The notes beneath the pieces were generated by a model. That model was not told the origin of the DNA and did no database searches. It was given only the letters and a program-made list of their open reading frames with translations. From Chitinophagaceae bacterium UBA2793 (GTDB lineage Bacteria; Bacteroidota; Bacteroidia; Chitinophagales; Chitinophagaceae), in NCBI GenBank assembly GCA_002352045.1, contig DEHT01000026.1, positions 4,785 through 27,075 of the forward strand: DNA of 22,291 nucleotides. Direction: 5' to 3'. The position numbers and the translations under genes were made by a program. This document shows, piece after piece, positions 1-8,800 of the stretch. Numbering within the stretch: the first letter of the stretch is position 1; each line of letters opens with the position of its first letter.

Positions 1-1
1 T

Positions 2-3000
2 GCCTACAAAATTACTACCCGAAATAGTTTGTGTAGCACCATTCATTTCGATGGTACCATCGTTGGCGTTGATGGCGGCATTACTGGTTATACCACCTTC
101 AATTCTTAATATACCATCGTTTAAAATGGTAACTGATGCTGTTGGTTCCACCAACAGGTTATAAATATCGGAACTTCCTCCACTTAAAACAGGGTATGGC
201 CTTGAGGATAATACAGGTATGATTACTGTATTGCAAGGAGTTTTACTTGGAAGTTGTTCATCGGACCAATTAGTGGCTACATTCCAATTATTGTTTGTGT
301 TACCAGTCCAAACATTTTTCAAACCGAGTTTTACAACAGCAGAAGTATCTTCACTACAAGCAGCAGTATTTTGAGCAATTACTCTATAATATCTTGCACT
401 TGTTAATGCAGGATAAGAATAGCTGGTAGTATAAGGTCCGCCTGCAACATTTGCCCAACCATTAATTCCATCTGTTGAAGATTGCCAGGTATAAATAGTA
501 CCTACCGAACCGCTTACAGATATAGAGCCGGTTGTATTAAAACATGCAGACAAAACCGATGATGCAAAATTCCCGGATTCTGAAGCAGGGATTACAGTTA
601 TACTTACATTTTTAGTTTGCGGAGCACAACCTGTGGATGTGATACTATAATTATAAGTTCCGGCTGCAGCAAGTGTTGGTGTTCCACTAATTCTAAAATT
701 ACGGCCATTCCAATAAGTGCTTACGCCGGGAGGTAATGAACCACTGGTATTTGGAGGATTTCCATCCCCACCAATTTCATACATAATTTCTGCAATTGGT
801 GTTCCTGCACAAACACTGTTTTGAGTTGCTGTTGCAGGGTCGGAAATTAAATTAAAAAATGCTGTTAATGTGCCAAACGAAATATCATCAATGCCAAAAT
901 CGTTACCTCCTAAATGGTTTTTAAGGTTTCTAATTTCTACCGTAGCACTGGTTGCAGAACCTGAATTCCAGGAACCATGAAATTTTTTCCAATTATTATT
1001 AGCCGCTGATGAACTTTCATTTCCGGCTGTTAAAGCTAGTGTAGAACCAACATTTTGTCCATTAATTCTAAACCTTAATTCACCATAAGGTGGTACTGCA
1101 TTCAAACTAATTCCCCATGCTGAAAAATAATATTCCGTATTTGGTTGAATAGGAATATTCGCATTCTGCCAAATCAATGTGAGGCTATCATACCCATTTA
1201 CCAACATAAAATTACCGGTTCCGGTTCCAAAAGTGTGGTCGTATCCAAAAAAACGATTATGATAGTATTTTCCATCTGTACCTACACCATAATGAACTTC
1301 GGGCCAAAGTGGATTATTTTGTGAAGGTGGATTTTGAGTAATTAAAACAGGTGATGGGTTCACATAAGTATATCCTGTAGAGAAACCAGTGTTACCCAAT
1401 TCAAAATTTCCATTGGTTGTAAGCTCCTGGGCAATGCTAATGGAACCCGTTGCCGGACAATTTCCAGAGGCTGCTTTTGCCGAAACAAAATAGCTGCCCG
1501 ATACATCTACATCAATATAATTTGCCGATACATATCCTCCAAGAGGAGTAGTATTGGTTCCGGTAGAGCCGGTATTCCAAATCCAGTTGCCACTATTAAT
1601 AGTAACTGTTGAATGAGCCGAAATTCTTACTTTATTAGGAACTGAACAATAGTCGGCTTTCATATAAATTACCGGTGATGGATTGACCAATAAATTTGCA
1701 CTTGCTGTAGTTTGACAACTAAAAGCATTAGAATTAATGGCAGTATAAGTTTGAGTGCCTGTCGAGGAAGGTTTTACAAAAACTGTAGAAGCAGATGCAC
1801 CATTTATATATGGAACAGTTGCAGCAGGGTCTGTATAAAGATCAGGAGAAGGTGCCCATTTTACATTAGTTGAATTATTGACTATGGTATAATTAATAAT
1901 AAGTCTGCAAAATCTTAATTGACCTACATCCCAACCACCTTTGTCTCTTATGGAGAAATACCAGTTTCCATTTGCACTTAATGAAGAGCTGCCATATAGG
2001 CCATCAAATGTAAATACATTGGATGTATTAGCAGGTACACTAGTAGCTCCAATTATACTGGCAACAGCTGCCGGAGAGTAAGGGTTGTTGGCAATATATG
2101 GTGCAGAGCCGGTAGAAATAGAGTTAGTTGCATTACTACTTACCATAGTGTAAGCCGGAGTACTTGTACCAAAATTGTCTCCATCATTACCACTTTGACC
2201 GTTAAAGATATTCAACACATTTCCATTGGGACCCTTTAAATTCATAATCAAATCGCCAACATAAGGGTGTGTAATGTAAAATTCAAGAGAAACACTTGTA
2301 ATGGTTGCTCCGGCAGGTACGGTTGTAACCCTAAATAAATAACTTGTACCAACCGTATTATTATCAGGTATTCCTTGGTTGATGGTTCCTGAGCTTACGG
2401 TTGCATTTCCCGGAGTAGTACTCGGAGGAGTGGAGGTTGCTGTTAATGCAATTACCGATCCCTGGCATACTGTGGCTGCTGCTGGTGTAACAGCTATTGC
2501 AGCAGGTAATGGATTTACAATAATATCCACTTCGCCAATCATTGTTTCAATACAAGGTGTTAAAGTAGCCTGCGCAGTATATGTTCCCACTACTGTTTGA
2601 TTTCCCCAACTAATTGCCGACCCTGTTGTTCCTGGTATTGCAGATCCTACAGGTGTACCATCCCGATATAATTGGTACGAAACACCGGTCTCAGAATTAC
2701 TAAGTCCAACCGGATGCCCTGCTCCACCACTGCAATAACTTCCGCCTCCTGTAATATTATAGCGACTGGGTGCATCTGCTATTATAACAGTTTTTGATGA
2801 TGATGTGTAGGGAAGACAACCACCTAATGCCGGTACATTATACACTACGGTATAGGTGCCAATATTACTTGATAATAAATTTATTTCACCTGTAGAAGCA
2901 TTTAAAGCGAGTCCCGCCGGAGAGGATGTAAATGTGCCTCCGGTTGTAGGCGTTCCAGATATAGTAGGTACCGGATTGGTGCCCGATTTACAAAATGTAG

Positions 3001-5464
3001 AGGAAGAATAATTGAATTGTGCACTGGGTTCTGGCGTTACATTTAAGATAAAGCTGCCAGACATATTTGTAGCGCATCCCGAAGTAGCCACTACAGTATA
3101 TGTACCGGCAATATTATACAAACCAGGGAAATTAAATGCTGCGCCTGTTCCTGTAAAAACAGCACCAGCAACAGGTGTTCCATCTCTGTACAATTGATAA
3201 TTAATTCCGGATACAGAACCATTTAATCCAATATTTACACCGGAAGAATTTGAACAAATAGGGCTAGTTCCTGTATGAGTTAAGTTAAACACTGTATTTC
3301 CTGTTATTACCTGTATTTGAATAACCACATCGGTTTGTCCGCAACTGTTGGATGCTCTAATAGTATAATTCGTAAGAGGAGAATTTACAGTAGGTGTACC
3401 ACTAATGGTACCGGTAGAACCATCTATAGTTAAGCCGGCAGGTAATGATGCTGCTGTAAAAGTAGTAGGCAGGCCACCTGTACCTACTGTGGGTTCATTG
3501 GGAGTAATTGAAGAATTTAAACAATAGGTAAATGGTCCTCCGGCATAGTTAAACGAAGGTTTATCGGTAACGGTAATTGTACCACCAATTGTAGGATTAA
3601 CACAGGGGCTGTTTCCGGTTAAATTTATGGTATAGTTATATGTACCCACCGCTACACCGACATCAGGTGTTCCGGAAATGGTAAATGTTCCGGAGCTATA
3701 AGTACCGGTGATTCCTGCAGGAAGACCGGTAGCGGTAGCACCTGTGGCGCCTCCGGTTATAGTAAATACAGCATGAATGGTAGATGGGGCTACGGTTTTA
3801 CAAACAGAAAAATTATTTGTATAACCCGAGTTGATGGTAATATTTGCCTGGGCCACTACAATTACTGTAACAGATTGGCATGGGCCAGTAGTACCACAGG
3901 AACCCGAAGGAAATTTGTCTTTTACTTTTACTAAAAAAACAGTAGTTCCTGCACCTGTTGGGGTAAATGTATATTCGGCATTTGTATTAGAATTTATATT
4001 TTCTGCTACAGAAGTGCAGGTAGCTTTAGTCCACTCCCATTCCTGGTCTGCGCTTATGGCACCACCAGTTTGCCTAAGCGTTACTTCGGTTCCGGCACAA
4101 ACTGTAAGAGATGTATTTGTATAGTTGGCAGTAGCTCCGGTGGGCGGTTGGCAAGCACCACTTACGTTTACCATATAATCTTCAGCCTGTCCATAGGTAA
4201 CATCAGAGCAGGCATTTGTATAATCATAGTAATTTTTCACCACACGCATCATGGTTTTTCCCAATAGAACAGTAGGTATATTTGGTACGGTAATATTTAT
4301 TGTAGCAAAAGCTGCATCGGTACCGGTAGAGTTTGTAATGCTTCCGATATCAGTTCTTTCTGCTGCGGAGAACACTCCATCCTGATTCCAGTCGAAATAA
4401 ACTCTAAAGTAATTGGTATAGTCTCCATCGGTATTCCCTTTAACCGTTATTGGGTAAGTTGTGCCTTTAGCAACATTAGCAGATAGGCTGCAAAACCGTT
4501 CAAGAGCTGGGAAAACCGGGCTATCACCTACAGTCGGATCAGTAGTGTTATTAATTCCGGCAAAAGTTACATTGGTTATAGGCTCTACAGTAGTATAATT
4601 TTTGTTGCAATAACCATAAGGCGCACCATTATAGGTAATAACTACTTTTCCATGCCCACCATCACCTCCTTCATAATTTCCTGTTGTCGGCGGGTCTGAA
4701 CGGCGGGCTCCGCCACCGACACCACCGGGTTGCATACCATCGGCTCCATCGCCATTGGCACCGCTTTGTCCATTACCACCACTGCCGCCGTTTACCTGGG
4801 GAAAAGGACCCAATGCAGCAATTGCTCCTGTTGCACCGGATCCACCTACTGCACCATTAAAATTTGGAGCGCCGGATGCAGCGCCACCGCCACCATACAA
4901 AGTTGAGCTACCATTGGCTCCATTACCCCCAATAGTACCCCAGCTACCAGTTTCAGTGTCTAACACATATCCTCTTTCACCACCACTGCCGGTAGGGTTA
5001 CGTAAGCCAGCTTTACCACCACCCACTCTTAAATAAAAACCGGAATGGCTATTAAAAGATGAGCTATCACCATTACCGCCATTGCCTACACCGTTGCCAT
5101 AATTGCTGCCATTTTTTCCACCCTGGCCACCGGCCCCAACCTTAATAGTAAAAACCTGATCAGCAACAAAAGGTACAGCCGCATTCCAAATAAATGCTCC
5201 GGAACCGCCTCCACCGCCCACCCTATAATCATTTACTAAATTTAACTGTGCCCCTCCGCCGCCACCTCCGGCGCCCCATACATACACTTTTACGTTGGTA
5301 GCACCACAAGGCACTTTCCATGTAAATGTACCGGGAGTATTAAACTCTACTATTCTGTCCTGTGCATATAATTGCCCACAAAAAACTACTGAAATAAAAA
5401 TGAAAAATAAAGCTGCAACAAATGAAAATGCAGTTTGGTTGGTTTGAGGTAAAGTTTTCTTCAT
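2..5464 (-). CDS. Giant modular secreted surface protein (Gly-rich, GEVED, Ig/PKD-like, P-domain), 3' end outside window
   Basis: The frame is open for 1821 codons from ATG 5464-5462 to the left edge with no stop, so the C-terminus lies outside the window. Residues 1-36 form a signal peptide (MKKTLPQTNQ, hydrophobic core, LYAQ cleavage region). Residues about 40-280 are a Gly-rich domain opening with TFTWKVPCGATNVKVYVWGA. Residues about 285-440 are a GEVED domain (VDWNQDG near 355, GQAEDYMV near 425). Residues about 445-1015 are tandem Ig/PKD-like repeats, including an He_PIG-type unit (GLTIDGSTGTISGTPT). Residues about 1022-1195 resemble a proprotein-convertase P-domain (INQGIPDNN ... GNWYFSIRDKGGWDVGQL). 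Residues about 1344-1532 form a jelly-roll-like module ending NDFGIDDISFG. The visible end, with WTGNTNNNWN, starts a beta-helix-like region. It is a paralogue of the 5806-10746 gene. A T9SS sorting domain is expected beyond the edge but is not seen. Adhesin or matrix role is inferred. Confidence 0.9.
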   Translation of the reverse strand, partial: MKKTLPQTNQTAFSFVAALFFIFISVVFCGQLYAQDRIVEFNTPGTFTWKVPCGATNVKVYVWGAGGGGGGAQLNLVNDYRVGGGGGSGAFIWNAAVPFVADQVFTIKVGAGGQGGKNGSNYGNGVGNGGNGDSSSFNSHSGFYLRVGGGKAGLRNPTGSGGERGYVLDTETGSWGTIGGNGANGSSTLYGGGGAASGAPNFNGAVGGSGATGAIAALGPFPQVNGGSGGNGQSGANGDGADGMQPGGVGGGARRSDPPTTGNYEGGDGGHGKVVITYNGAPYGYCNKNYTTVEPITNVTFAGINNTTDPTVGDSPVFPALERFCSLSANVAKGTTYPITVKGNTDGDYTNYFRVYFDWNQDGVFSAAERTDIGSITNSTGTDAAFATINITVPNIPTVLLGKTMMRVVKNYYDYTNACSDVTYGQAEDYMVNVSGACQPPTGATANYTNTSLTVCAGTEVTLRQTGGAISADQEWEWTKATCTSVAENINSNTNAEYTFTPTGAGTTVFLVKVKDKFPSGSCGTTGPCQSVTVIVVAQANITINSGYTNNFSVCKTVAPSTIHAVFTITGGATGATATGLPAGITGTYSSGTFTISGTPDVGVAVGTYNYTINLTGNSPCVNPTIGGTITVTDKPSFNYAGGPFTYCLNSSITPNEPTVGTGGLPTTFTAASLPAGLTIDGSTGTISGTPTVNSPLTNYTIRASNSCGQTDVVIQIQVITGNTVFNLTHTGTSPICSNSSGVNIGLNGSVSGINYQLYRDGTPVAGAVFTGTGAAFNFPGLYNIAGTYTVVATSGCATNMSGSFILNVTPEPSAQFNYSSSTFCKSGTNPVPTISGTPTTGGTFTSSPAGLALNASTGEINLLSSNIGTYTVVYNVPALGGCLPYTSSSKTVIIADAPSRYNITGGGSYCSGGAGHPVGLSNSETGVSYQLYRDGTPVGSAIPGTTGSAISWGNQTVVGTYTAQATLTPCIETMIGEVDIIVNPLPAAIAVTPAAATVCQGSVIALTATSTPPSTTPGNATVSSGTINQGIPDNNTVGTSYLFRVTTVPAGATITSVSLEFYITHPYVGDLIMNLKGPNGNVLNIFNGQSGNDGDNFGTSTPAYTMVSSNATNSISTGSAPYIANNPYSPAAVASIIGATSVPANTSNVFTFDGLYGSSSLSANGNWYFSIRDKGGWDVGQLRFCRLIINYTIVNNSTNVKWAPSPDLYTDPAATVPYINGASASTVFVKPSSTGTQTYTAINSNAFSCQTTASANLLVNPSPVIYMKADYCSVPNKVRISAHSTVTINSGNWIWNTGSTGTNTTPLGGYVSANYIDVDVSGSYFVSAKAASGNCPATGSISIAQELTTNGNFELGNTGFSTGYTYVNPSPVLITQNPPSQNNPLWPEVHYGVGTDGKYYHNRFFGYDHTFGTGTGNFMLVNGYDSLTLIWQNANIPIQPNTEYYFSAWGISLNAVPPYGELRFRINGQNVGSTLALTAGNESSSAANNNWKKFHGSWNSGSATSATVEIRNLKNHLGGNDFGIDDISFGTLTAFFNLISDPATATQNSVCAGTPIAEIMYEIGGDGNPPNTSGSLPPGVSTYWNGRNFRISGTPTLAAAGTYNYSITSTGCAPQTKNVSITVIPASESGNFASSVLSACFNTTGSISVSGSVGTIYTWQSSTDGINGWANVAGGPYTTSYSYPALTSARYYRVIAQNTAACSEDTSAVVKLGLKNVWTGNTNNNWNVATNWSDEQLPSKTPCNTVIIPVLSSRPYPVLSGGSSDIYNLLVEPTASVTILNDGILRIEGGITSNAAINANDGTIEMNGATQTISGSNFVG

Positions 5465-5599
5465 ACAGCCGATTTAGGTCAATTGTTATAAATGTTTTAG
5501 CCCAAAAAACATTTGGGATAATTGGCATTTCATATTCAACTGGAAAAATTGGAGGGTTAATCGGTGTAGGATACCTGGAGTAATTAGGATTGTTACGTA

Positions 5600-5607
5600 C
5601 AAAAATA
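5600..5607 (-). promoter_or_regulatory. Possible -7 promoter element upstream of the giant gene at 5464
   Basis: Read on the minus strand this is TATTTTTG, an exact match to the Bacteroidota -7 consensus TAnnTTTG. It lies about 136 bases upstream of ATG 5464 and downstream of the preceding gene's terminator. A TTTG occurs only 12 bases further upstream, which is short for a -33 box, and nothing better is seen at 17-23 bases. The region is AT-rich, so chance matches are likely. Confidence 0.3.
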
Positions 5608-5649
5608 GTATAATTACTACAAAAAAATATACTCCCTACGGATTATATA

Positions 5650-5686
5650 TAAAAAAAATTGCCCGGCATACTCATCCCGGGCAATA
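5650..5686 (-). terminator. Intrinsic terminator after the 5806-10746 gene
   Basis: A perfect 9-bp stem (attgcccgg at 5658-5666 with ccgggcaat at 5677-5685) encloses a 10-base loop. On the minus strand it is followed by a run of T (complement of the A-run at 5651-5658). It sits about 120 bases beyond the stop codon of the 5806-10746 gene and is oriented to end that transcript. Confidence 0.85.
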
Positions 5687-5805
5687 ATTCAAAATGGCTA
5701 TTCAAAGCATCCCTCTACTTTAGTGGGGATTGAGAGCTATTTTTTAGCATCCGAACATTTTTCAGTGTTTAAAAAATTGGTATATCGTTTTTTAGTGGAA
5801 TACAC

Positions 5806-8800
5806 TTAGGGAATAAGTATATTTTCACTAAAGACAACCTCTGCTTTATCACTATTAATCAAAACTTTATAATTTCCGGTTGCAACCGTTGGAAGTATAG
5901 ATATAGCCTGGGTTGTATAGGGTGCAGTAATGGCTATTCTTTCGGTTTGAATCATTTGGCCATTGTTTGCCATTATTACAACAGCGTAATTTCCCAACGC
6001 CTGGTTAGTAAAACGAATATTTAGTTGGCGAGCCACTACCGGGTTTATAATGGAAATTGAAGCTTGTAATTTAGCCGAAGCAATTTTTACAATAGGGCTA
6101 TAAACAACCTCTGCCCCCAGGCCCAATGCTTTAATTCTATAAAAATTTTCTTTATCCATTGGCAATAGATCTGTTTGTTGATAGTTGGCGGCGCCATTTG
6201 CAGATGTAGAACCTATTGAAACAAAATTGCTGCCATTGCTGCTCCGCTCCACTTCATACTGCACCATATTAATTTCGTTGGCTACGCTCCAGTTAATTGT
6301 ATTGCTTTTATCGGCATTTGCCCGGGCACTAATTTTCACAAAGTTTACCGGTAAAACGGTAGCGGTTTTAAATACCAACATAAATCTTGAAGCTGCTTTG
6401 CTGGCAGCATCATTATTTACAGTAAAGTTGTAAAAGCTGCTATCTGTAAGGCTTACAGGAGTACGGATTTGAAGATAATTATCTATCAACTCTGCCAACA
6501 AACCAGTATTGCTTAAATGCATTGGAGCAAAACTCAGGCGATAAGGTTGATTGCGGAGGTTGCTCATATTATAATAGATGGTATCATTGGCCACGGGTGG
6601 TTTACGGCCTTCAACTATCAACCTGCGGGTATTAGATAGGATGCCAAAATTTTCGCCACTGTTTAAAATTTTAGAACCATCTTCGGCACCCAACTGGTTG
6701 GTATATTGTGCATGATATAAAACCCTGTTTCCATCTAATAATGTACCGTCGCTATTGTGCAGCATGGTACTCAACATGCTGGGCGTTTCTCCTTCTGTTC
6801 TGCTGAGCAACCTGCTACCGGATGTTTTATGCGATTCACTAAACGAAAGCGAAAGCGTTCCTGCCAATAACGGTTCTACATATACTGCCTGCCCCGATTG
6901 TATGTGCGTATAATTGGTTCCTACATTGGCCTGACTGTACAGACCCGTACCCGGTGTAATAATACCATCGGTTGTGATATACTGATAGCCTCCTACCGAA
7001 TAGTTTCCGGTAAGAGTTGGATCCCATACATGAAAGCCTGCTTTTATATTGGTAGCATCGGCATACAATTTTGCAAAATCAATGGCAGATGCATAGGGGT
7101 TTGCAAAGGAAACAGAAGCAGTTGCTGCCAGCCCGCTACGGGTAAATGCTACAGGCGGGTTGGCTCCTGAAAAAATTTCTCCCTTTGCTCTTAAGGTAGT
7201 AATACTTCCTGCTGCACCGGGGCCATAGTTTCTATCGCCTCTTGCATAGGTAAAAAAGCCATCACTTCTATTGGCTGCTTCGGTAAGCGTATTGGTAACC
7301 ATGGTGAATGCCTGGGTTACAGGATTCCACCACTTTACAGAGTTGCCGGGCGAATGTGCATCTAACCCATTAGCACCACCGGGCCCGGTAATTTGTGTAC
7401 CCATACCTGCTACAGATGGGCCAACTAATCCGTTTTCCTGCCAGGTAGTACGCAACGAGCCTGTATTACTCAAAGGCACTGCTAACAAATTCCATTTTTG
7501 GTAATGCTGAATAAACCGCTGCACTTCAAAACGACCGCCATTACTGTAATTGATAATAGCAGTTGCGGGCAACTGCCCTACCGACGCAGTAGCAGCAGCA
7601 GTGGATAGTAAAATAATATCACCGGTTAAAAACAGCCTTGCATTAGCAGACAGGTTAATTTCATTTACAACAGACAGGTTGCTGAGAACCGTTAGCCCGG
7701 AGGCATGTGTATTATTGTTTGTAATGTTATAGAATGTAGCGGGAGTAGTAGCGCTATATGATTGTGCATTGGCGGCAGCATTAAAATATACGGTACCATT
7801 ATTATGAATAAAGTTTGCCGATCCGTTTATTGCTAAATTTCCATTGAGGTTTAAAATTGCCGGTGCAGTTTTATTACCTGTAATGGATAAATACAGGTTG
7901 CCATAATCCACATCGGCATAAATTCCCTGCTCTCCACCATAGTTGTAGTAGGTATTACTATTGGCTGCAAAAACTTTTGAATTAAAATTGGCCGGAAAAT
8001 TATTATTGAAGCCCGCACCGCCGGCATTGCCTCCTACAGAAAGATTGGCATTAGAAGCCAGTGTAAATACACCCCCCGGATTAGTTCTGTTAGCAGTGTT
8101 TGTTTGTAAATTCATGCTTGCATAGGGCTCTACGCTAAGGTTTCCTGCAATGCCTGCAACACTTGCATTGAAAGTTTTATTACTCAGCACCGGCATACTA
8201 TTTCCTACACTCAATACCAAATTACCATAAGTTACAAAAGGAAAAATGGTTTGATGTATGCCGCCATTACTATTATAGTTAACCGTACTGCTTTGTATAA
8301 AGTTGTAATTGGCAAAGTTTGCCGGAAAATTGTTTCCTGCATAGCCGGCATAAGTAACTCCACTGTGTGTAACATTACTTGTGGTACCTGCAACATTTAG
8401 TTGTGCTGTTGCATCCATTGTAAAATTGCCGTTAGCAGTTGCCGTATGTTGGCTTAAACCTGTGCCATTGGGCAGGTTAAGAATTGCACCGCTTTTGATG
8501 GAAAGATTACCACCTGCAATTCCGGTTTTTAAAGCACCTGCATCACCGCTTAAATTAAGAATTGGAAAACTGGTGCCTGCCTCTCCCACTTTCATATTTT
8601 GAAAAAGTAGCCTAAGGCTTGTATTATTATTGGAAATATTGTTTACAAGTGATTGTGTGATTGCTCCATTTTTTTCAAATACATAAGTTCCATTGGGTGC
8701 AGCATTTGCATACTTATTAAAAGTTACATTGCCCCAAAAATAAAAGGTAGGTGCGCCGGCATCGGAACCAAATACACTCAACTGTTCATCATTTAAGCCG

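Larger units (their letters stand above)
5465..5805. other. Intergenic region between two giant surface-protein genes
   Basis: These 341 bases hold no credible gene. They contain the terminator of the upstream giant gene (5650-5686) and one perfect minus-strand -7 box (5600-5607) before the next. A second, imperfect hairpin lies at about 5709-5730 (atccct ... ggggat with a bulge), close to the upstream stop codon; its role is unclear. A short minus-strand frame at 5340-5528 overlaps the start of the giant gene in another phase and is not considered real. Confidence 0.6.

Noticed and set aside
4755..5036. Plus-strand Pro/Ala-rich frames opposite the Gly-rich domains (also 10037-10276)
   Set aside because: They are antisense shadows of GGN/GCN-rich glycine and alanine coding; the Pro-rich product follows from complementing Gly codons.
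4620..5272. Gly-rich coding stretch as a possible CRISPR or satellite array
   Set aside because: The repetition is irregular and in frame, encoding a Gly-rich protein domain; there are no equal-length repeats with unique spacers.
5340..5528. 62-residue minus-strand frame across the start of the first giant gene
   Set aside because: It overlaps the signal-peptide coding of the 5464 gene in another phase; the true frame has a clear signal peptide and domains.
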